The notes under the pieces were generated by a model. That model searched no databases, was not told where the DNA came from, and worked only from the letters and a program-made list of their open reading frames with translations. A DNA stretch of 64,000 nt from an uncultured Clostridia bacterium (lineage in GTDB: Bacteria; Bacillota; Clostridia; Christensenellales; UBA1242). Both the position numbers and the translations under genes were made by a program. Positions 1 through 9,892 of this stretch are shown piece by piece (the first letter of the stretch is position 1; every line of letters begins with the position of its first letter). The stretch lies in assembly GCA_930971385.1 (NCBI GenBank), contig CAKNGB010000002.1:1-64000 (forward strand). The letters are read 5' to 3'.

Positions 1-266
1 AAAATTCCTTCCTAGTGGTTTTTATTTTGAGTGACCCCTTCGGGGTTCACTTCAATTTGCCTGTTTTTTTTGTTGTTGCAAATTATTTTTGTAAGAGGAT
101 GTTTTTGTCCTCTTTTTTATTGGCATAAGCATGGTATAAATAATTTGTGAGAATGGCAAAGTTGACTGTGCAAAATTTATGACGGGTAGAGGTTATAAGG
201 TTTAGTGTTAACTTTAAAATAAGTGTAAAGTTTTTGAATTTGATGTTGTTTAGTTTGTGCTGTGGG

Positions 267-407
267 GCGGGCGAAAGTCCATGCAGGGCATGGGCGCGCG
301 CAAGCGCGCTGTCTTTTTGCAGTTAGGGCAATGTTTTTTTGTTGAAAAAGTGCGTGATGTTAAGTTTTATTTGCTTTTTCACACTGCAAAAAGACACTTT
401 CGCCCGC
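267..407. ncRNA. Candidate structured RNA / palindromic element (four-way junction), orientation undetermined
   Basis: GCGGGCGAAAGT (267-278) pairs with ACTTTCGCCCGC (396-407); CCATGC-AGG-GCATGG hairpin (279-293); GCGCGC-GCAA-GCGCGC hairpin (294-309); GTCTTTTTGCAG (311-322) pairs with CTGCAAAAAGAC (384-395). Helices abut directly. GC-rich in an AT-rich intergenic region. Confidence 0.55.
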
Positions 408-487
408 GTTTAGCCGAAATTTTTTCAAAAAAATCTATCAATTTTCATTTTCATGGTGTATAATATGATAACTTACAAAGGAGAAAA

Positions 488-1024
488 ATGAAAGATATAA
501 ACGCGCTTGTCAGCAGGTTGCAGAAGGGCGAAACGGAAGCGTTTGATAAGATATATAAGTTGACGAACAAGTCAATTTATTTTGTCGCCTACTCAATTTT
601 GAAAAATAAGGAAGACAGCGAAGAAATCGTGCAAGAAGTTTACATAAAATTCTATAAAAATCTTCCTAAAATTGACACCTCGCGCAATGTTTATAATCTT
701 CTTTACACGATTGCCAAAAACTTATCACTCAACAAACTTAAAACAAACAAAAGGTCGGTCACACTGGAATTTGCCGAAAATGTGACGGAGGAGAAGAATG
801 AAACTTTCCACAAAGCATCTTATGACAACATTTTAAACCTTGCCTTATCCACGCTTAAGCAAAATGAATTTGAGGTTTTGTCGCTGTGTTTAATTGAAGG
901 GTATAAGCGAAAAGAGGTGGCAAAAATGTTGGATAAATCGGTGGCGACAGTCACATGGCAATATAACAACGCACTTAAAAAACTTAAATCTAAATTAGAA
1001 GGAGGGGGATATGAAAAAAATTGA
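488..1024 (+). CDS. RNA polymerase sigma factor, ECF/sigma-70 family
   Basis: 178 aa with sigma region 2 (FDKIYKLTNKSIYFVAYSILKNKEDSEEIVQEVYIKFYKNL) and region 4-like HTH (KRKEVAKMLDKSVATVTWQYNNALKKLK); RBS aaaggag. Confidence 0.85.
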   Translation: MKDINALVSRLQKGETEAFDKIYKLTNKSIYFVAYSILKNKEDSEEIVQEVYIKFYKNLPKIDTSRNVYNLLYTIAKNLSLNKLKTNKRSVTLEFAENVTEEKNETFHKASYDNILNLALSTLKQNEFEVLSLCLIEGYKRKEVAKMLDKSVATVTWQYNNALKKLKSKLEGGGYEKN

Positions 1025-2132
1025 GAAAGAACTCAAAAAAGAGATACGAGAGATAAATGTTGATGAAAGCATTTTAGACGACATCAAAAACACTTGCAAT
1101 ATGCCAAAACCGAAGAACAAAGCCTTTCGTTTATGCAAAATTCTTGTTCCCGCTTTAAGTGCAGTTGCAGTGGTTTTAACGCTTTGCTTAACACTGACAA
1201 ATCGCGACAATGTTTCGCTTAAAAGCTATCTTTTAATGGCGTTTGGTGGGGCAACGCTGGCGTCGGCTGAGATGTCAGGCGAACAGGAAAGCCCAGCCTT
1301 TGAGATTGTGCTTTCTGACGGCGAAAAGGTGGAAAGTGTTAAGTGCTTGAATGAAAGAGGTGCTGTTGTGCTTGCAGGGCAAAATATTGATGAAAACTTA
1401 GACGGCACCATCACAAATTTGGTGCTTGAAGCAAACGACATCAACTATTTAAACAACATCACAGTTGTTGGGTTTGACGGCAACATGGCGCTTCAAGAAA
1501 GAATTTCCACCACACTTCAACATATTGTTGACAGCAACGACATTGCTTGTGAATATAGCGTTCGTTTCAATGAAAACAAGGTGGATAACATCAACGCAAA
1601 CCACTATATCTTGGCAGAATACGCTCAAGAACGGAACGGTGGTGAAATAGCAGATTACATAGGCAAAAACATCGACGAGTTATTGCGACTGTTGTTTAAT
1701 TATGATGAAGAAGCACTCTCTCGAATTGAAGAGCATATTGAAAAATATATTGGATTTGTGGAAGAGCAAACAAGCACAATAACAAGCCTTTATAACGATA
1801 TTGCAGACGCAACAACAACTTTCTTAGGAAGAGTTGATGACCTTATTGACAGTTATAAACAGGGCAGTGACCTTGCCGAACTTCAATACGATGCGCTTGT
1901 GGAGCAACTGACCATTTTTGTTAACCAATTTTCCACATATTTTGGAGATATAAGCACTGGTCAAATGAACGAATATTTGCAACAAGATAAGATTGAAAAC
2001 TTCTATAACCATTTCCAAAGCGGTTATAACAACATTGTAAGTCAACTTGAAGAAGCGGAAAAATCTGTTCAAAACAAAATCGACATTTTTAAAGAAGATT
2101 TCAATGTGAACAATTTTGCCATGGTGGCATAG
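1011..2132 (+). CDS. Probable membrane-anchored anti-sigma-like protein
   Basis: Overlaps the sigma gene end; cytoplasmic N-terminus, one TM (ILVPALSAVAVVLTLCLTL), long helical extracellular part. Confidence 0.5.
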   Translation: MKKIEKELKKEIREINVDESILDDIKNTCNMPKPKNKAFRLCKILVPALSAVAVVLTLCLTLTNRDNVSLKSYLLMAFGGATLASAEMSGEQESPAFEIVLSDGEKVESVKCLNERGAVVLAGQNIDENLDGTITNLVLEANDINYLNNITVVGFDGNMALQERISTTLQHIVDSNDIACEYSVRFNENKVDNINANHYILAEYAQERNGGEIADYIGKNIDELLRLLFNYDEEALSRIEEHIEKYIGFVEEQTSTITSLYNDIADATTTFLGRVDDLIDSYKQGSDLAELQYDALVEQLTIFVNQFSTYFGDISTGQMNEYLQQDKIENFYNHFQSGYNNIVSQLEEAEKSVQNKIDIFKEDFNVNNFAMVA

Positions 2133-2174
2133 ATTTTTGTTGCGAACACTTGTGTTTTGTGGTATAATATTACT

Positions 2175-3050
2175 ATGGAAAGAAATGTTTATGATATTTT
2201 AATTCTTGGAGGTGGCGTTGCTGGAATAACCGCTAGCGTCTATGCCAAAAGGCGCAACAAAAAGGTGGCAATAATTGAAGAGATGCTTCTTGGCGGGCAA
2301 CTTGCTTCGATAAGTGAAATTGAAAATTTTCCGTCATATTCGCGCGTTTCTGGCTTTGAACTTATGGAAAATTTCCAAAAACAAGCAAAAAGTTTGAATA
2401 TAGAGGTTATCTCCGACACCATTAAAAAGGTTAATTTTGAAGGCGAAGTTAAATCTCTTCAAGGAAGTAAAGCGGAATATTTTGCAAAAAGTGTCATCAT
2501 CGCAACTGGGCTTAGTTATAAAAAACTTGGCAAGGGCGAGGAGGAATTTTTAGGTCGCGGAGTAAGTTTCTGTGCTGTTTGTGATGCAAATTTTTATAAA
2601 GGCAAAGAAGTTTGTGTGGCTTCAAAGGCAGGAAGCGGAGTGCATGGCGCGCTGATTTTGGCAGATGTTGCAAAGAAAGTTTATCTTCTTGACAGCGAAG
2701 ATTTAACTAAATATGCGTCTGTTTGCCCTAAGAAAAACATTGAAATCATCTCTTTTGCCGACATTCAAAAATTTGAAGGCAAAGATGTGCTGGAAAAGGT
2801 TATTTACAAAGAGGGTAAAAAGAAAAAAGCACTCGAAATTTCTGCTTGCTTTGTGGAACTTGGCAAAATGCCTAACACGAAGATGTTTGAAGGTGTTTTA
2901 GATTTGGATAAAAATGGCTATATTAAAACTAACGAGATTATGGAAACTTCAATTTCTAAGGTGTTTGCTTGTGGAGATATTCGCGCGGGAGTTTTAAAAC
3001 AACTTGTTTGTGCTTGCTCTGATGGTGCAATAGCTGGTCAATATGCTTAA
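2175..3050 (+). CDS. trxB: Thioredoxin reductase-like FAD/NAD(P)-binding oxidoreductase
   Basis: DILILGGGVAGITASVYAKRR FAD motif, CAVCDANFYKGKEVCV redox motif, ACGDIRAGVLKQLVCACSDGAIA C-terminus. Start reassigned from the ORF track to ATG 2175. Confidence 0.85.
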   Translation: MERNVYDILILGGGVAGITASVYAKRRNKKVAIIEEMLLGGQLASISEIENFPSYSRVSGFELMENFQKQAKSLNIEVISDTIKKVNFEGEVKSLQGSKAEYFAKSVIIATGLSYKKLGKGEEEFLGRGVSFCAVCDANFYKGKEVCVASKAGSGVHGALILADVAKKVYLLDSEDLTKYASVCPKKNIEIISFADIQKFEGKDVLEKVIYKEGKKKKALEISACFVELGKMPNTKMFEGVLDLDKNGYIKTNEIMETSISKVFACGDIRAGVLKQLVCACSDGAIAGQYA

Positions 3051-3140
3051 AAATTTTGAGATTTTTCTTTATTTTGTTTTGCAAAACCATAAAAATGTGC
3101 TATATTAAAAATGAATTTATCATTTTATAAAGGTGGTTTT

Positions 3141-3536
3141 GTGGAAGAAAAAATTAAAGAAAATCAAAAAATAGAAAATCAAAATTTAAAAAATGACGAA
3201 AAAAAAGATAAGGCAAGTTTAATTTTGTTTATCATTGGCGCGGTTTTGTTTGGAATAGCTTTGATTATGGTGATAATGTTTGGTGTTATGTCAATCTCAT
3301 TTTTTACTGCGACTGGTGAAGAACAACTTGGTGAGGCGTTGGGATATATCATCTATTTTGCTTATTTTGGTTTTCCTGCTTTGATAATTGGCTTAGTTTC
3401 TGTTATTTTGAACATCATTTCAGTTGCATTAAGCACAAGGCTTAGGGTGGTTAAAATCACTTTCATGATTTTTTCCATTCTTGTGGTTATTGCTGACATT
3501 TTACTTTACATTTTGCCTTCTGCAATTTCAGGTTAA
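3141..3536 (+). CDS. Small hypothetical membrane protein
   Basis: Several TM stretches; GTG start preceded by aaaggtgg. Confidence 0.5.
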   Translation: MEEKIKENQKIENQNLKNDEKKDKASLILFIIGAVLFGIALIMVIMFGVMSISFFTATGEEQLGEALGYIIYFAYFGFPALIIGLVSVILNIISVALSTRLRVVKITFMIFSILVVIADILLYILPSAISG

Positions 3537-3549
3537 GTTTAACACAAAA

Positions 3550-3584
3550 AGAATAGTGAAAAAAACACTATTCTTTTTCTTTGC
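3550..3584 (+). terminator. Rho-independent terminator
   Basis: AAGAATAGTG-AAAAAAA-CACTATTCTTTTT hairpin with T-run. Confidence 0.7.
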
Positions 3585-3692
3585 CGTTTTCCTGCTTTTT
3601 ATAGAACCATTTGAGGAAGGGAACAGTCCATCTTGGTGCTTTTATGCAAATGATTCTTATGTTGCTCTTTTTTTCTTTTTCCATATTAATTA

Positions 3693-4007
3693 TTATGAAA
3701 ACATCTTTTCTTTTGTCACATTTATTTCTTGCTTTTTGATAGATTCATGTGCAGATGTTATGATTGTGCCAATTTTATACACCACTTTATCAAAGCCTAA
3801 GTCCATTGCCTCGTGAAAAATTATGCCTGTTGTTTTTGGATTTATAAATATGCAGGAAGGGCATTCCTTCAAAACTTGAGTGCATCTATTTTCTGTGTAT
3901 TCCTTTTCTTTTGGCGTGTGGTCAATTCCAAGTGCAACATCATTAGAATATGACACAATGTAAAGTTTAAGTTTATTGAAATATTCTTCCTCTTTTAATT
4001 TATTCAT
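3693..4007 (-). CDS. Hypothetical protein
   Basis: ORF from ATG at 4007 with upstream aggagg; longer upstream ORF start rejected because it overlaps rpmB out of frame. Confidence 0.5.
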   Translation of the reverse strand: MNKLKEEEYFNKLKLYIVSYSNDVALGIDHTPKEKEYTENRCTQVLKECPSCIFINPKTTGIIFHEAMDLGFDKVVYKIGTIITSAHESIKKQEINVTKEKMFS

Positions 4008-4053
4008 ACATCCTCCTATAATAAAAAAACACTCCCATAAAGAAGTGCTTAAA

Positions 4054-4233
4054 TTAGCCATTATTATTTTTCTTGGCTGTTCTAATACATTTTGTGCAGG
4101 CTTTAACCTTTTTTCCATCAATAACAACATCCTGAAGATTGGCATTATATTTTCTAGGTGCTCTGTTATTTGCATGGCTGACAGTGTATCCGCTCATTTT
4201 GCCTTTTCCACAAACATCACAAACTCTGCTCAT
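4054..4233 (-). CDS. rpmB: 50S ribosomal protein L28
   Basis: Own translation of the minus strand (absent from the ORF track, 59 aa): MSRVCDVCGKGKMSGYTVSHANNRAPRKYNANLQDVVIDGKKVKACTKCIRTAKKNNNG. Divergent from yloU/fakA, a familiar Firmicutes arrangement. Confidence 0.93.
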   Translation of the reverse strand: MSRVCDVCGKGKMSGYTVSHANNRAPRKYNANLQDVVIDGKKVKACTKCIRTAKKNNNG

Positions 4234-4479
4234 AACTTTCTCCTTTTAGTAATTTTTTACATTCGATGTATATCATACCACAACTGAAAGAAAAAATCAA
4301 CTGTTTTTTCACAACTTATCATATATTTTATCTTTTTTAAATATTTTTAAATATATAATAGGGCGAAATTTCGGCTTATTTTTAAAAATTTTTCAATTTT
4401 TGCCTTAAAATGCTTGCTTAAAATTTCATATTGTTGTATTATTATAGTGCAATATACTTTAAGTGTTTTGGAGGAACTT

Positions 4480-4830
4480 TTGACAGTAGATACCAATAAT
4501 TACTATGGAAACATTTCGATAAGCGACGATGCCATTCGCACTGTCGCTGGTTTTGTTGCTATGGATTGTTATGGCGTTGTTGACTTGGTTTCCAAAAGCA
4601 TAAAGGATAGTGCACGCGAAATTTTTAAGAAAGAGTCCTACTCAAAAGGGGTCTCTGTTCATCATATTGACAACCGCATATTCATCGACATTTACTGTAT
4701 TTTAAAATACGGTGTTTCTATCTCTGCGGTTGCTGAGTCACTTAAAAAATCAGTAAAATACACAATCGAAAATTTCACAGGTATGATTGTTGACACTGTG
4801 AATGTTCATGTTGTGGGTGTTAGAGTTTAG
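4480..4830 (+). CDS. Asp23/Gls24 (YloU-like) family protein
   Basis: GNISISDDAIRTVAGFVAMDCYGVVDLVSK ... IDIYCILKYGVSISAVAESLKKSVKYTIENFTGMIVDTVNVHVVGVRV; TTG start with ggagg upstream. Confidence 0.85.
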   Translation: MTVDTNNYYGNISISDDAIRTVAGFVAMDCYGVVDLVSKSIKDSAREIFKKESYSKGVSVHHIDNRIFIDIYCILKYGVSISAVAESLKKSVKYTIENFTGMIVDTVNVHVVGVRV

Positions 4831-4842
4831 GAGTTTTTTACT

Positions 4843-6477
4843 ATGCAAAAATCGATTAATGGAGCGACTTTTCGCAAGATGGTGCTTGCGGGAGTCAGTC
4901 TTTTAGAACAAAATAAAGAATATATTGATTCACTTAACGTTTTCCCTGTTCCTGATGGCGACACTGGAACTAATATGTTTTTAACCATGAAAAGCGCTGT
5001 TAATGAAATTAACAAGTGCATGAACAGCGACCTTGCCTCACTTTCAGAAGCCTTCTCAAAAGGAGCGCTTCGTGGAGCAAGAGGAAACAGTGGTGTTATC
5101 ACTTCTCAAATTTTCAAAGGCTTTTGCTCTGTGACGGGTGGTTGCAAGGAAATTTCCACAAAAGATTTTGCCAAGGCTATGCAAGAGGGTGCAACAATCG
5201 CATATAAGGCTGTGACAAAGCCAAAAGAAGGCACAATTTTAACTGTCATTCGTGTTATGGCGGAAAATGCTGTTTCGCTTGCCAAAAAGCACGATGATTT
5301 TGAAGTTTTCCTCAAAAAAGTTATCGACACTGGTGAAGAAATCTTAAAACAGACGCCAGAAATGCTTCCAGTTTTGAAAAAAGCGGGCGTGGTGGACTCG
5401 GGTGGTCGCGGAATTTTGGTTATCTTCACAGGTTTTTATCGTTTCATTATGGGCGATGAGGATCTCGAGATTTCGTTTGAGGATGATAAACAACCACAAA
5501 CGCTTGACGATGTGATTGCAGACATCAACAATCTTGGCGACATTGAATTTGGCTATTGCACTGAGTATATGATTATCCATATGCATAAAAAGACGACCGA
5601 GGCAGACATCGACAAACTTCGCGAAAAACTTATGGAGATTGGCGACTCGGTTATCTGTATTGGCGATTTGTCGCTTGTTAAGGTTCATGTTCACACAAAC
5701 GAACCTAATAAGGCACTCCAATATGCGTTGGAACTTGGCGAACTATTTAACTTGAAAATTGAAAATATGCGCGAGCAAAACCGTGAACTTAAAAAGAAAG
5801 CGCAAGCAGTGGAAGAAAGTAAGGGAATGGGCATGATTGCGGTTGCTCCTGGCGATGGGCTTGCCACAATCTTTAAGGAACTAACGGTGGATGAAATCAT
5901 CGTTGGCGGTCAAACCATGAACCCTAGCGCTGAGGACATTGCAAACGCTGCTGATAAAGTGCCTGCAAGAACAGTTTTTGTTTTCCCTAATAATAAAAAC
6001 ATCGTTTTGGCAGCAGAACAGGCGAATGATGTGACTAATAAGAATTTGGTTATCATTCCAACTAAGAGCGTGCCAGAAGGAATTTCGGCTTCGATTGCGT
6101 TCAATCCTGAGGCTAGCGTGGAAGAGAACAAAACGGCTATGCTTGAAGCAATTAAGGCTGTTCGTTCTGGTCAAGTGACATATGCAGTGCGTGACACCCA
6201 TGTTGACGGTTTTGACCTTCAAAAAGGAGAAATAATTGGGCTTGACGATAAGGCAATTCTTGCAAAAGGAAATTTAGTTGGCGACACAACCGAAAGTTTA
6301 ATTGAAAAGATGTTTGACGACTCTGTTATGAACATCACTTTGTTCTATGGCGAGGATATTCGCGAGGATGAGGCGGTTAAACTTCAAGAAAAGTTGGCTG
6401 AAAAATATCCTGATTGTGAAGTGACAGTGGCAAACGGCGGTCAACCAGTTTACTATTACATTGTTTCCTTAGAATAA
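4843..6477 (+). CDS. fakA: DAK2-domain fatty acid kinase subunit-like protein (FakA/YloV)
   Basis: LNVFPVPDGDTGTNMFLTMKSA ... GARGNSGVITSQIFKGF; adjacent to yloU-like gene. Confidence 0.9.
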   Translation: MQKSINGATFRKMVLAGVSLLEQNKEYIDSLNVFPVPDGDTGTNMFLTMKSAVNEINKCMNSDLASLSEAFSKGALRGARGNSGVITSQIFKGFCSVTGGCKEISTKDFAKAMQEGATIAYKAVTKPKEGTILTVIRVMAENAVSLAKKHDDFEVFLKKVIDTGEEILKQTPEMLPVLKKAGVVDSGGRGILVIFTGFYRFIMGDEDLEISFEDDKQPQTLDDVIADINNLGDIEFGYCTEYMIIHMHKKTTEADIDKLREKLMEIGDSVICIGDLSLVKVHVHTNEPNKALQYALELGELFNLKIENMREQNRELKKKAQAVEESKGMGMIAVAPGDGLATIFKELTVDEIIVGGQTMNPSAEDIANAADKVPARTVFVFPNNKNIVLAAEQANDVTNKNLVIIPTKSVPEGISASIAFNPEASVEENKTAMLEAIKAVRSGQVTYAVRDTHVDGFDLQKGEIIGLDDKAILAKGNLVGDTTESLIEKMFDDSVMNITLFYGEDIREDEAVKLQEKLAEKYPDCEVTVANGGQPVYYYIVSLE

Positions 6478-6501
6478 TTATTAATTAAAGAAAATTTAAA
6501 A

Positions 6502-6537
6502 GAACATATTGAATTAAAGTCAATATGTTTTTTATTT
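6502..6537 (+). terminator. Rho-independent terminator
   Basis: ACATATTGA-N7-TCAATATGTTTTTT. Confidence 0.65.
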
Positions 6538-6625
6538 AAGTTAAATTTATTATTAAACAACATTTAAGTCAACTTTTAATATCTTCTTGCATATCTTTTT
6601 AATGAGACTTTAAGGAGGTTAAAAG

Positions 6626-7309
6626 ATGTCTTTTTATATCAATAACACGAATGGGAATAGACCCGGGCCCATCAGTGGAAATCCTACCAACGGCATCTGT
6701 GAAAAGATTTTAATTCAAACAAGAAAAATCTTTGATGCTTGTGTTTCCACCGCAACTGAAACGGGAATTGTGCTTCAAGCCACAAATTTTACTCCTGCAG
6801 ACCCAACACTTCCACTCACATATCTTTCCGCAGAAGTGACACCAAATGCCACAGCAACGGTCACCGACCTTGTTGTTGAAAGGCTGGATAATGCACCAAA
6901 CTACGCAAATGTGACGATGAACATAAGCGTTCCAATCACGATTACATACCGTGATGCAAATGGAGTTATTGGGACGGCAACTTCAACAATCACAATAAGC
7001 AAAGCGGTTGTTCTTTTTGTTCCTCAACCATCAGCAACACCAATCGACATCACTGCAAGCGTGCTGTTCTCCAGCCAAATTGGCACTTTCACTTCGCCAA
7101 ACATCTTCACAGTGACTGCGTGCATTCAAGTTATAATTCGAGTGTCTGCCATTGTTGATGTGCTTGTGCCTAGTTATGGCTACCCTTGCCTTCCACCTTG
7201 TCAACAAGCGTGTGGCGCTCAATGCCCAGGTATTCAAGATTTGCCGACCTATCCAACTGCGGCAGGACCTATTCCAACAAGAATCACACAATTAAATCAA
7301 ACCATTTAA
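6626..7309 (+). CDS. Hypothetical protein, coat/surface-like; Thr/Ala/Ile-rich with Cys-rich C-terminus
   Basis: 227 aa without signal peptide; ICEKILIQTRKIFDACVSTATETG N-terminus and YGYPCLPPCQQACGAQCPG C-terminus; good RBS (aaggagg). Confidence 0.6.
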   Translation: MSFYINNTNGNRPGPISGNPTNGICEKILIQTRKIFDACVSTATETGIVLQATNFTPADPTLPLTYLSAEVTPNATATVTDLVVERLDNAPNYANVTMNISVPITITYRDANGVIGTATSTITISKAVVLFVPQPSATPIDITASVLFSSQIGTFTSPNIFTVTACIQVIIRVSAIVDVLVPSYGYPCLPPCQQACGAQCPGIQDLPTYPTAAGPIPTRITQLNQTI

Positions 7310-7401
7310 TGATAGAAAAGAGTGTATCAAAATTTTTAAAGATATGCTCTTTTTTATTTATCTTTTTCCTCTTTTTGTGATATACTCTATTTGAGGTTTA
7401 T

Positions 7402-7926
7402 ATGAACATTTGGAAGGAAATTGATAAAAAAAGAATAACACCAAAAGATTTTATGGCTTGCATTGAAATTCAGCAGGGTGATAAAACCAAGTATGAACTC
7501 GACAAGGAAACAGGCCTGCTTAGAATGGACAGGGTGCTTTACACCAGCACAAACTATCCAATGAACTACGGCTTTATTCCCTTGACGCTCAGCGAGGACG
7601 GCGACCCACTCGATGTTTTTGTTTTGTGCAGTCAGCCACTTGCAAGGCTCTGCCTTGTTAGGTGTTATCCTATTGGCGTGGTGACGATGATTGACAGAAA
7701 GGAGCGTGATGAAAAAATTATCGCCATACCTTTCGACGATCCACAATATAACACCTATCATGACATAAGCGAACTTCCAAGGCATATCTTTGATGAACTT
7801 AAACATTTCCTTTCAGTTTATAAACAGTTGGAAAATAAAGAAGTTCATGTGGAGAGATTGGAAAACTTTGAAAGTGCGCAAAAAGTGATTGAAAAAAGTT
7901 TAAAGAATTTTGAAAAAACAATGTGA
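7402..7926 (+). CDS. ppa: Inorganic pyrophosphatase
   Basis: YPMNYGFIPLTLSEDGDPLDVFVL signature. Confidence 0.92.
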   Translation: MNIWKEIDKKRITPKDFMACIEIQQGDKTKYELDKETGLLRMDRVLYTSTNYPMNYGFIPLTLSEDGDPLDVFVLCSQPLARLCLVRCYPIGVVTMIDRKERDEKIIAIPFDDPQYNTYHDISELPRHIFDELKHFLSVYKQLENKEVHVERLENFESAQKVIEKSLKNFEKTM

Positions 7927-7983
7927 GTTTCCAAGCAAAACATGCAGTTTAATCGTCAAACTTTTTAAATTTTTGTTAAAGAA

Positions 7984-8012
7984 AAAAGAGGAGACTCCTC
8001 TTTTTTCTGCTT
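7984..8012. terminator. Bidirectional terminator between convergent genes
   Basis: AAAAAAGAGGAGACTCCTCTTTTTT. Confidence 0.7.
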
Positions 8013-8080
8013 TCTTTATATTCCATATTTTGTTTTTAAGTTTGCATACTACACAACATCTTGAGGTGGTATGCAATGCG

Positions 8081-9886
8081 TTACTCTAAATTTTCCGCAT
8101 AGAACATATTTTTGAATTTAACATTATTTTCAAAAAGTTCGTCAAAGGAACCAATATCTTCAATCTTTCCATTATCCAAGAAAAAGATTTTGTCAACATT
8201 TCTTATTGTTGAAAGGCGATGCGCCACAATGACGATTGTGCTTTGTCCTTTCAAATTGTCTATGGAATGTTTGATGTCCTCTTGCGCAAAATTGTCAAGC
8301 GAACTTGTGCTTTCGTCGAAGATGATTATCGGCGAATTTCTAAGAAGCGCTCTTGCGATTGCGAGGCGTTGTTTTTGACCACCTGAAAGTTTAATTCCGC
8401 TTTCGCCAACTTTGCTGTCGATGCCTTTTTTTAGTGAGGAAATGAAGTCTTTAAGTGATGCTTTTTCAATTGCGCTTTCAATTTCTTCGTCGGTTGCATC
8501 TTTCTTTGCAAGAAGTAAGTTTTCTTTAATGGTCATGTCGAAGATGTATGGAAATTGGTTGACAAGAGAAATGGAGTCTCTTAAAGTTTCTTTGTCAAGG
8601 TCGTTTATGTTTACGCCATCAATCAAAACTTCTCCGCCGTTCACTTCATACATTTTCGACATCAAATTCAAGATTGTCGATTTTCCAGAGCCAGATTTTC
8701 CCACAAATGCCACGGTGGTGTTAGGTTCAATTTTAAAGGAAAGATTGTCAAAAATTTTGTTTTCGTTTTCCACTTTACGCTTTTCATTTTTCTTCTTTTT
8801 CCAATCTTTTGGACTGAGATATTTTTCGTTGTCGATTTGTTCGTATTCGATATATGAATATTCCACATTTCTAAATTCGATTTTGCCTTTAACTTCATCT
8901 AAGTGCACATTGCCGAATTTTTCGCAAACATAGTCGGAACTGTTGAACAGTGCAAACATTCTGTCTGAACTAATTTTAACTTCCAAAAAGATATCCATAA
9001 TTCTTCCAATTGACCACACAAATGAGTATAGGCTATTATTATTTGAGTAGATTATCATAAATGAGGCGACGGTTAAGAGGGAAATATCAATCATGTAAAC
9101 GCCAAGAATTAAGATTAAAATTCCACAAATTTCAATTATCACATTTCTAAGAGAAAATAGGTTTGTATCTTTAATTTCAAAGTTATAGGTTGCTTTTTTG
9201 TAGTCAGCGTAGTATTCTTTGGAAATTTCACTTAATTTATCTTCTAAGCCAAGCGACTTAACATCTTTTTCGCTTCTCACAATTTCATTGGTTAGCGAAT
9301 ATATCTTATCACTTTTTCGGCGCATGATGAATTTGTTTTTTCGATTTCTCTTTCTTCTGAATGCTTCAATAATCATGGAAACTGCTATCACCAAAACAAC
9401 ACCAAGCCCAACAAAAATGTTGAGAGTGGAAATGTAAACAATCATAACAAGCGAGGTGATGATGTCGGTGATAATATCGACAAGGCCAGATAAGTTTAAA
9501 ACCACAGTTTCAGGGTCGTTAACAATTCTTCTAACAAATTCGCCAGACTCGTGATTTGCATAGGTGGCAGAATTAAGTTTGAATGCCTGTTTTGCTAAGT
9601 CCAAATTCAAATCTGCCATGATTTTGTTGGCGTATTTTTGATAGATAATGTGAGTTAAATACCAACTCAGCCTTTTCAAAATCACAATGCCTGCAATGAA
9701 AATCAGGGTGTAGATCGCCTCGCGATATAGTGAAAGAGTGATGTATTCAATTGCCCTAGCAAATAAAATTGTTTGCAAAATCGTGCAAGCGCCAGACACG
9801 AGATAAATAAGAATATACATCGATATTCCAAATTTATACTTTCCTAGATATAAAGAAAGCGATTTCTTTTCTTTCTTATTTTGCAT
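8081..9886 (-). CDS. ABC transporter, fused permease/ATPase (exporter type)
   Basis: N-terminal TM domain; Walker A VGKSGSGKST, signature LSGGQKQRLAIARAL, Walker B IIIFDEST. Confidence 0.9.
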   Translation of the reverse strand: MQNKKEKKSLSLYLGKYKFGISMYILIYLVSGACTILQTILFARAIEYITLSLYREAIYTLIFIAGIVILKRLSWYLTHIIYQKYANKIMADLNLDLAKQAFKLNSATYANHESGEFVRRIVNDPETVVLNLSGLVDIITDIITSLVMIVYISTLNIFVGLGVVLVIAVSMIIEAFRRKRNRKNKFIMRRKSDKIYSLTNEIVRSEKDVKSLGLEDKLSEISKEYYADYKKATYNFEIKDTNLFSLRNVIIEICGILILILGVYMIDISLLTVASFMIIYSNNNSLYSFVWSIGRIMDIFLEVKISSDRMFALFNSSDYVCEKFGNVHLDEVKGKIEFRNVEYSYIEYEQIDNEKYLSPKDWKKKKNEKRKVENENKIFDNLSFKIEPNTTVAFVGKSGSGKSTILNLMSKMYEVNGGEVLIDGVNINDLDKETLRDSISLVNQFPYIFDMTIKENLLLAKKDATDEEIESAIEKASLKDFISSLKKGIDSKVGESGIKLSGGQKQRLAIARALLRNSPIIIFDESTSSLDNFAQEDIKHSIDNLKGQSTIVIVAHRLSTIRNVDKIFFLDNGKIEDIGSFDELFENNVKFKNMFYAENLE

Positions 9887-9892
9887 AAAAAA

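Noticed and set aside
271-290. GCGAAAGTCCATGC resembles the GAAAGTCC block of RNase P RNA
   Set aside because: The rest of the RNase P core is absent and the element is far too short; likely coincidence.
257-463. 68-aa ORF MLWGGRKSMQGMG...
   Set aside because: It lies across the palindromic element at 267-407, has no RBS, and has no coding character.
3111-3140. ATG at 3111 considered as another leaderless start (TATATT aaaa ATG)
   Set aside because: Spacing is 4 nt, and a GTG at 3141 has a clear aaaggtgg RBS.
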